Source of the DNA: Karalla daura
Lineage: Eukaryota; Chordata; Actinopteri; Chaetodontiformes; Leiognathidae
Direction of reading: 5' to 3'
Assembly: GCA_029224185.1 (NCBI GenBank)
Contig: CM055207.1
Coordinates: 16,584,544-16,648,543, forward strand
Length of the DNA: 64,000 bases
Shown: positions 58,300 through 64,000 of the stretch, piece by piece
Layout: each line of letters opens with the position of its first letter
How positions within the stretch are numbered: position 1 is the first letter of the stretch
Notes under the pieces: generated by a model
Databases searched by the model: none
Told to the model about the DNA's origin: nothing
The model's input: the letters and a program-made list of their open reading frames with translations, nothing else
Made by a program: the position numbers and the translations under genes

Positions 58300-59202
58300 A
58301 TGGGAACCGTGCTGTCGCTGTCTCCCAGCTACCGCAAGGCGGCGCTGTTTGAGGACGGCCCGGCCACGGTGGGCCACTACACGGCCGTGCAGAACAGCAA
58401 GAATGCCAAGGACAAGAACCTGAAGCGGCACTCGCTCATCAGCGTGCTGCCCTGGAAGCGCATTGTGGCCGTGTCGGCCAAGAAGAAAGGCTCCAAGAAG
58501 GTGCAGCCCAACTACCAGAGCACCGTCAGCCACCTCAACAACGAGAACCTCAAGAAGTCGCAGTCATGCGCCAACTTGTCCACCTACACCCAGGAGCAGG
58601 GCACCCCGCCGCCCGTCAAGGGCTCCACCAACACCGCCTCCTCGGTGAAGAAGGCGCCCCCGGCCGGCTCCACCGCCGCCCCCGGGACCCCCAAGCGTGT
58701 GATCGTGCAGGCGTCCACCAGTGAGCTGCTGCGCTGCCTGGGCGAGTTCCTGTGCCGCCGCTGCTACCGCCTCAAGCACCTGTCGCCCACGGAGCCGGTG
58801 CTGTGGCTGCGCAGCGTGGACCGCTCCCTGCTGCTGCAGGGCTGGCAGGACCAGGGCTTCATCACCCCGGCCAACGTGGTCTTCGTCTACATGCTGTGCC
58901 GCGACGTGGTCTCCTCCGAGGTGGCCACGGAGCATGAGCTGCAGGCCGTGCTGCTCACCTGCCTCTACCTGTCCTACTCCTACATGGGCAACGAGATCTC
59001 CTACCCGCTCAAGCCCTTCCTGGTGGAAAGCTCCAAGGAGACCTTCTGGGACCGCTGCCTGTCCATCATCAACCTGATGAGCGCCAAGATGCTGCAGATC
59101 AACTCCGACCCGCACTACTTCACCCAGGTGTTCGCGGACCTGAAGAACGAGAGCCAGAAGGAGGAGGAGAGGAACCGTCTGCTCATCGGCCTGGACCGGT
59201 GA
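58300..59202 (+). CDS. cdk5r1: CDK5 activator 1 (p35)
   Basis: p35 binds and activates CDK5 in neurons and is anchored to membranes by myristoylation. The 300-residue single-exon frame starts MGTVLSLSPSYRKAALFEDG: Gly2 for myristoylation, a proline-directed Ser8, then the basic block HSLISVLPWKRIVAVSAKKK. A variable, Pro/Ser/Thr-rich stretch (about 95-125) precedes TPKRVIVQASTSELLRCLGE and the cyclin-like CDK5-binding domain (about 140-285), ending LLIGLDR. Human p35 has 307 residues; the difference lies in the variable stretch. At the known calpain cleavage site the human Phe-Ala is Tyr96-Thr97 here. The start is fixed by the family N terminus and CACCATGG context. Paralogue cdk5r2 (p39) is excluded by length and sequence. 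Confidence 0.97.
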   Translation: MGTVLSLSPSYRKAALFEDGPATVGHYTAVQNSKNAKDKNLKRHSLISVLPWKRIVAVSAKKKGSKKVQPNYQSTVSHLNNENLKKSQSCANLSTYTQEQGTPPPVKGSTNTASSVKKAPPAGSTAAPGTPKRVIVQASTSELLRCLGEFLCRRCYRLKHLSPTEPVLWLRSVDRSLLLQGWQDQGFITPANVVFVYMLCRDVVSSEVATEHELQAVLLTCLYLSYSYMGNEISYPLKPFLVESSKETFWDRCLSIINLMSAKMLQINSDPHYFTQVFADLKNESQKEEERNRLLIGLDR

Positions 59203-60218
59203 GGGGATGCTGGGGGACGGGGGAGGAGGGGGAGGTCAGGGGAGGGGAAGGGAGGGGGAGGTGGGGTGCTCAGGTCTGGCATTTTGGCAGATTATTGCTG
59301 TTGACATTTTATTTGTTATTGGGCGAGAGGACCTGGATGTCTAGGCCGGTGTGGAGGTGGTCCCTGGAGGTGATGTGATTGTGTCGAGGGTGAACACTTG
59401 CAGTGTGTGAGGAAGGGGGGCTTCTCCCCTTCTCGTGAATGCCAAATTCTATTTTCAAGCGAGCAAAGGATGGACTTCCAGTAAACCTGAGAATGAAAGC
59501 ATTTTTTTTTCTTTTCTTTTTGAGGATGAAATGTAAAAATAATCACAAGAGGTGGGGGGAAAAAAATGCCAGACTTGGGTGAATCCTTTGTTAACTCACA
59601 GATACATATATATCTATATGAAAAACTGAAAATCTCTCTAAAAAAAAAAACAACAAAAAAACAAACAAACAAACAAAAAAACGTTAGAAAAAGGAAACAT
59701 CAACAGCAATGAATGTGGACAGGACTGAGGCTGCAGCAGCCAATCAGTGACCCCTCTGACTGACCATGTGATGTGCACTGCCCACTGCAGGAGGGTGAGG
59801 GCCATCGCCTGACTGGCTTTCTCCATGCATCAAGGATGAGCAGGCCTCCCCGGCTGCACACACCCCCCCCCACCGGCTCTGTGGAAATGCCGACCTCACG
59901 TCCCCTCCATTAGCACGGACACCTCCGGACTCTTTGTGTGTTTCAGCCGCAGAGCGTGTCTGACAGAGGACGCTGGATGCACCTCTCTGAGGGCCTTTCT
60001 CTCCTCTCTGCACGGCTCTGTGACAGGCGGAGGTGTGGGTGGGGTGGGGGTGGGGGGGGGTGCTTTTAGAGGGACTGTTGGCGAGGAGTGGTCGTGCTGT
60101 GTGTGTTCAGAAACACCTACTTTATTTTCATCTAGAAAAAAAAAGCAAAGAAAAAAAATAAATAAAAGAACAAGTTAATGGATGTTTTACTCCCCAGAGG
60201 CTTAACACCTGTGGAGGC

Positions 60219-60227
60219 TTATTTATT
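60219..60227 (+). promoter_or_regulatory. cdk5r1: AU-rich element in cdk5r1 3' UTR
   Basis: TTATTTATT nonamer; a second AU-rich site is at 60745-60754. Mammalian CDK5R1 mRNA is known to be controlled through AU-rich elements; here this is inferred. Confidence 0.45.
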
Positions 60228-61096
60228 GCTTTTTTCTGGAACAAGTTTTCGTTGATTTTTTTTTCTCTCTTTTTTTTTTTAACTGAAAAAAAAAACGACA
60301 ACAACTTAGAAAATGTAATGTTTTTGCACGTGTGCCATGCAATTTTACAGAGTTTCCGGGAGGGCAGGAGCAATGGCGACTTCTCTTCTTTTTACTTGAT
60401 TTGTAAAACCAACTGCATCTGCATTAGAGAATGCTGTGAACAAAGTGACACTAGGTTTTTTCGTTTTTATTTTTAGCTGTGCTTGCTAAAACTAGGCTAT
60501 TTGTTTACCAGGGAAGTTCTTTTTGTACCTTTTGTCGATAGGTTGTCTTGCAACCACTTTGGAATGACGTTTCATTTTTGTGCTTATGATTCAGCATAGA
60601 AAATGTTAAAACAGTGCCATATCTCTGAGTATGAAAATCCCACCGGTCCGAGACACTGGACGGCCTGTCCAGCTGTTGAAAGGCCGGCCTGATTTTCGCC
60701 GACTACTAACTACGTAACTGACACATAATTTATTGCCGTTCACGTATTTATTTAGGCACGTTTCATGTAAATGAAGGACGCTGAGAGACTTGTGGGAAGG
60801 GCGCAGAGAGGGCGCCGGTCCGGCAGGTGTGCTTATCTTTGGTGGGAATGACGATTGATCTGGTTCGCAGGCACGAATGTCAAAAGGAATCCATTGATGA
60901 ACATCCAATTAAAACAGCCCTTGGCTCGAAAACCAATGTCCAATCTGACCGCCGCCAAAGTGACATCATCAAGGACACAACGATGCATCACTGCCCAAAC
61001 CACCACCCCCCCCACAAAAAAAACCCACTAGCCTGTCCCGCAGCTCTGGCCTGGAGCTGCTGACCTGACCTGCTGTCCTACATATCAGATAGAGGA

Positions 61097-61098
<2 letters not shown>

Positions 61099-61170
<72 letters not shown>
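61099..61170. repeat. (CA)n microsatellite
   Basis: Pure CA run of about 70 bp. Confidence 0.95.
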
Positions 61171-61177
<7 letters not shown>

Positions 61178-61300
61178 AGGATTTGCTGATTTCACTCGGA
61201 AAAGCACAGCTCACCTCGGGGATAATCCTCCAGCGTCACCTCTACGTCAATCAAATAACGACCACCTTATCAATCACAGAGTCCCCTCGATGTCACGTTG

Positions 61301-61368
61301 CGGTGTGTGTTTGTGCAGGTGTGTGTGTGTGTGCGTATGTGTGTGTGTGTGCGTGTGTGTGCGTGTGA
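61301..61368. repeat. (GT)n microsatellite
   Basis: Imperfect GT run with GTGCGTGT interruptions. Confidence 0.9.
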
Positions 61369-62082
61369 GGAGCAGGGCAGCGTCACTCTGTGGCTGCTTT
61401 AGGTCCATTAACCGCACATGTGACAGTGTTTCCATCAGGCTGCTTTTACCAGTTCTGAGCATGGGTGGCCCAACGTGTGTGTGTGTGTGTTGGCTCTGCT
61501 TCCTGGGGACACACACTCTGAAGGGTAGGCTGGGGGGGCAGGGTTGCAGGTGGAGGTGCAGGGCTTCAAAAAGAGTCGTTTTTTTCTCTCTGTCTCCCTT
61601 CAAATGTGCCATTTTTCAGTTGTTCCCACTTTGCATCATTAAGTAGTTGTTTGAAAAAAATACTTTCAGAAGCTTATAAAATACGAAAAAAGACTCAAGT
61701 GATAGTTGAAGATTTCTGTCAAATTCTCTTTTTTTCTGTATCTTGTTGCATACTTTGTAGATATAAAAACGAAACAGTGGTTACGAACTTCAAAAAGGGG
61801 GCGTTCGAGCGTGTGTGCGTGTGTGCGTGTGTGAATGGGAGTTTTATTTGTACAGAGGAGTGTTTGTGACACGTTTTCTTATGGACGTGGAGGTAAAAAC
61901 CAACCACAGGTACCAGGTGGGAGGGAGGGGGGAGGGCGAGGGGCTGTTGATGCTGTTCAAGAAAAACGATTTTTTTTGTTTGTTTGTTTTGTTTTTGGAA
62001 GAAAGACAAACAAAGCTGTTGCTGTAGACTTTTTTCAGTTGGTTTCCGCTTATTTTGATTTATTTTTGTACTGTGATGGAAA

Positions 62083-62088
62083 AATAAA
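62083..62088 (+). terminator. cdk5r1: cdk5r1 poly(A) signal
   Basis: AATAAA in GGAAAAATAAAATGCACTG, followed by T/GT-rich sequence and a CA repeat. Confidence 0.6.
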
Positions 62089-62140
62089 ATGCACTGATCG
62101 TTCAAGAGTCCCAGGCCACTCGTCCCTTTCTGTCTCCAGC

Positions 62141-62143
62141 TGT

Positions 62144-62194
<51 letters not shown>
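62141..62194. repeat. (CA)n microsatellite
   Basis: Pure CA run just after the cdk5r1 poly(A) signal. Confidence 0.95.
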
Positions 62195-62196
<2 letters not shown>

Positions 62197-63160
62197 GCAC
62201 CTGGAAGCTGCCCACTGTTACCAGTTTGCATCTCACGCTGCAGACTGGCAGTGCGTATGTGTGTGTGCTTGTGAACATCTGGAAGCTTCGCCAATCCTGC
62301 TCCACTGACAATTTGACGTTTTTCCACTCAGAACAAATCCGTTTTCAGTTGGACGTGAGGAGGCGACTAAGCAACGAAAGACAAAAAAAAAAGAAGAAGT
62401 AGAGGACAGCGGTGTGAAAGTGGAGACTGTAGTGCTTCACAAAGTAAATGTGATTTATCTGAGGTGATGGCGGCTGCTCTGGGGTCGGCTTAGAGGAGAC
62501 AAACGCTTGGGATGGCACAGAGCCCAGGCGTTATATATCATATCGACAAGGAATCTGAACTTTGGTTTTGACGCATGTGAGAATAAATGAACACACACAC
62601 TGGAAACACACTCTCACACACACACACACACACACACAAACAGCAAGGTGGTGGTTCAGAAACCTGAGGGTGGGTGATTTCTAGCTGGAGACACAGAGGG
62701 TACCAGCTGAGAGCATCTCATCTGAAATGGGCAGAAATAACAGGTTGCAAACATTCCTCCCCTGCTCACACTGATTGAGTGTAATATGTGCTGCCTGAGG
62801 ATTAGAAATCTGTTCCCGACCCCAGCATCACTGCCGTTCTCCATCACAGGTTTGGGGTGCCATTATCACAGTAACTGAGCCCCCCCCCCCTCCCCCATCT
62901 GCCTGAAACCCTGCATGTGTGCAGTGCCTCTGTTCCTCCTGAACAGAAATACGCGAGCACAAGAGAAAAAGGGACCTCGGAGCCACGGGCGGAGCGGGCT
63001 CACTCACCAAATATCACTCCCCTGTCCATTAATCTAAAGCGCTGCAGGGGTCGGGCTGCCCGGTCTCACCGAGCCACTCACCCGCCTGGAGGCCATATCA
63101 GGCAGAGCGGAGAGAGTGGTCCCACTCTCCACAGCACAGTCATCCATCAGAGGCTGAGAG

Positions 63161-63188
63161 ACTGACTGACTGACTGACTGACTGACTG
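63161..63188. repeat. (GACT)n microsatellite
   Basis: Seven or so GACT units. Confidence 0.9.
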
Positions 63189-63490
63189 CCTGACACCGGG
63201 CCAGTGGGAAGTGCTGCTGTCATGCAGGCTGGAGGAGACACGGCCGTCCTCCACCTCCACGTCACCTGCAGTAGAAACAGCTGCTCGGGGGCGGATTAAC
63301 GCGGGGTAGCATCACCCCGCCGCATGTTAAGAGGCCGTGACCGACCCCGGGAAAACACCATCAGTCTTGGCGTGATACCCACGCTAATGAGTCTTCAGCC
63401 ACACACACACGCACGCGCACACACACACACGTGCAAAAGAAGCAGACGAGGAGGTCGAGAGATGACTGACAGGACGCAGTGACTGAAGCA

Positions 63491-64000
63491 AATAAATTTA
63501 TTAATAAAATGATTAGTGAAATATTTGTCATCGTTGAACATCTCACAGCTCATAACCTGCATTTATACAGAACACATAGCATCACATAACGGTGACGTTC
63601 CCTTTAGACTCCATCCGGATATTAAAAGTACGTATCTACGGTACGCGATCACAAATATGCAAAATACAGACTTAATACAAAAAATAATAATAACAATAAT
63701 AATAATAATTAGGCACGTGTTAAGCGGGTGGCGTCTACACGGAGATTTTCTGCTTAAAAGCCACAGCGATGCGGGAATAAATTATGGGGGAGAACAGAAC
63801 AATGGAATTTGTTTCACTTTGGCTGAACGTGGACAAAGGTTTGAGAGCAGACTCAAGACACAAAGAAACGAAGAACCGCCGCGGAGAAGAAGAGGAAGGG
63901 GGAGAAGACAATGGCACAAGTCTCCTCGCGTTACCGTTCATATCCGACGTTCCTTTGCGCCTAATTACCGAGGCGTAATTAGCAGAAGCCTGTGATTTCC
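63491..64000 (-). other. possible 3' UTR of a minus-strand gene beyond the window
   Basis: TTTATT at 63497-63502 is a minus-strand AATAAA. In mammals MYO1D lies tail to tail with CDK5R1, so a myo1d 3' UTR here would fit. No coding sequence is visible, so this is inference only. Confidence 0.25.

Larger units (their letters stand above)
59203..62105 (+). other. cdk5r1: cdk5r1 3' UTR (probable, about 2.9 kb)
   Basis: Long non-coding tail, as in mammals, ending at AATAAA 62083-62088. It holds AU-rich motifs TTATTTATT (60219-60227) and TATTTATTTA (60745-60754), A-rich runs with AATAAA near 60157 that may give a shorter form, and CA (61099-61170) and GT (61301-61368) repeats. Confidence 0.65.
62106..63490. 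other. intergenic region after cdk5r1
   Basis: CA repeats (62141-62194, 62600-62638), GACT array (63161-63188) and a C run near 62881. No gene recognised. Confidence 0.6.

Noticed and set aside
58564..59115. 183-codon frame antisense to cdk5r1
   Set aside because: Shadow of the GC-rich cdk5r1 coding frame; no independent support.
61099..61170. His-Thr and Cys-Val frames over CA/GT repeats
   Set aside because: Microsatellite artefacts.
1..64000. Operons, CRISPR arrays, phage or other prokaryotic systems
   Set aside because: All recognisable genes are vertebrate and spliced; no prokaryotic signal was seen.

Overview
The window is ordinary vertebrate nuclear DNA, almost certainly from a teleost fish. 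It has intron-containing genes with GT-AG splice sites, proteins that align residue for residue with known vertebrate families, very many CA/GT and GA/CT microsatellites, and fish-type Tc1 and hAT transposon relics. I could not identify the species. No prokaryotic, viral or CRISPR feature is visible.

Four protein genes can be supported. wnt3 (+ strand, coding 7562-25305, four coding exons, 355 residues) is complete. nsf (- strand, 44992 down to about 28598) encodes the AAA+ ATPase that disassembles SNARE complexes. psmd11 (- strand, 53870 down to 48292, twelve exons, 422 residues) encodes the 26S proteasome lid subunit Rpn6 and is complete. cdk5r1 (+ strand, 58300-59202, one coding exon, 300 residues) encodes p35, the activator of CDK5, and is complete.

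Layout: 1-6300 is wnt3 upstream DNA; 6300-7561 is its promoter and 5' UTR; 7562-27275 is wnt3 with a 10.5 kb first intron and a roughly 2 kb 3' UTR. wnt3 and nsf meet tail to tail, with poly(A) signals about 350 bp apart. nsf fills 27.6-45.1 kb and contains a 100-N gap. 45.2-47.8 kb is intergenic. psmd11 follows in the same direction as nsf. cdk5r1 is divergent from psmd11 and has a long 3' UTR that ends near 62.1 kb. The last 1.9 kb is non-coding and may hold the 3' UTR of a minus-strand neighbour.

The most notable result is in nsf. Every recognisable exon is conserved at the residue level, but seven sites or exons carry nine one-base length errors, and about 185 codons of the D1 ATPase domain are missing at the gap. 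The other three genes (3,240 coding bases) have none. This looks like a locally unpolished assembly, not a decaying gene, but a pseudogene cannot be excluded from sequence alone.

The genes do not form one pathway; they are neighbours by synteny. wnt3-nsf corresponds to human 17q21 and psmd11-cdk5r1 to human 17q11.2, so an evolutionary junction lies between 45.0 and 48.3 kb. I found no convincing undescribed biological system. The second-look items are the nsf damage, a changed calpain site in p35, a GC-AG intron in psmd11, a strand-biased set of CT tracts in nsf/psmd11 introns, and several regulatory motif clusters.
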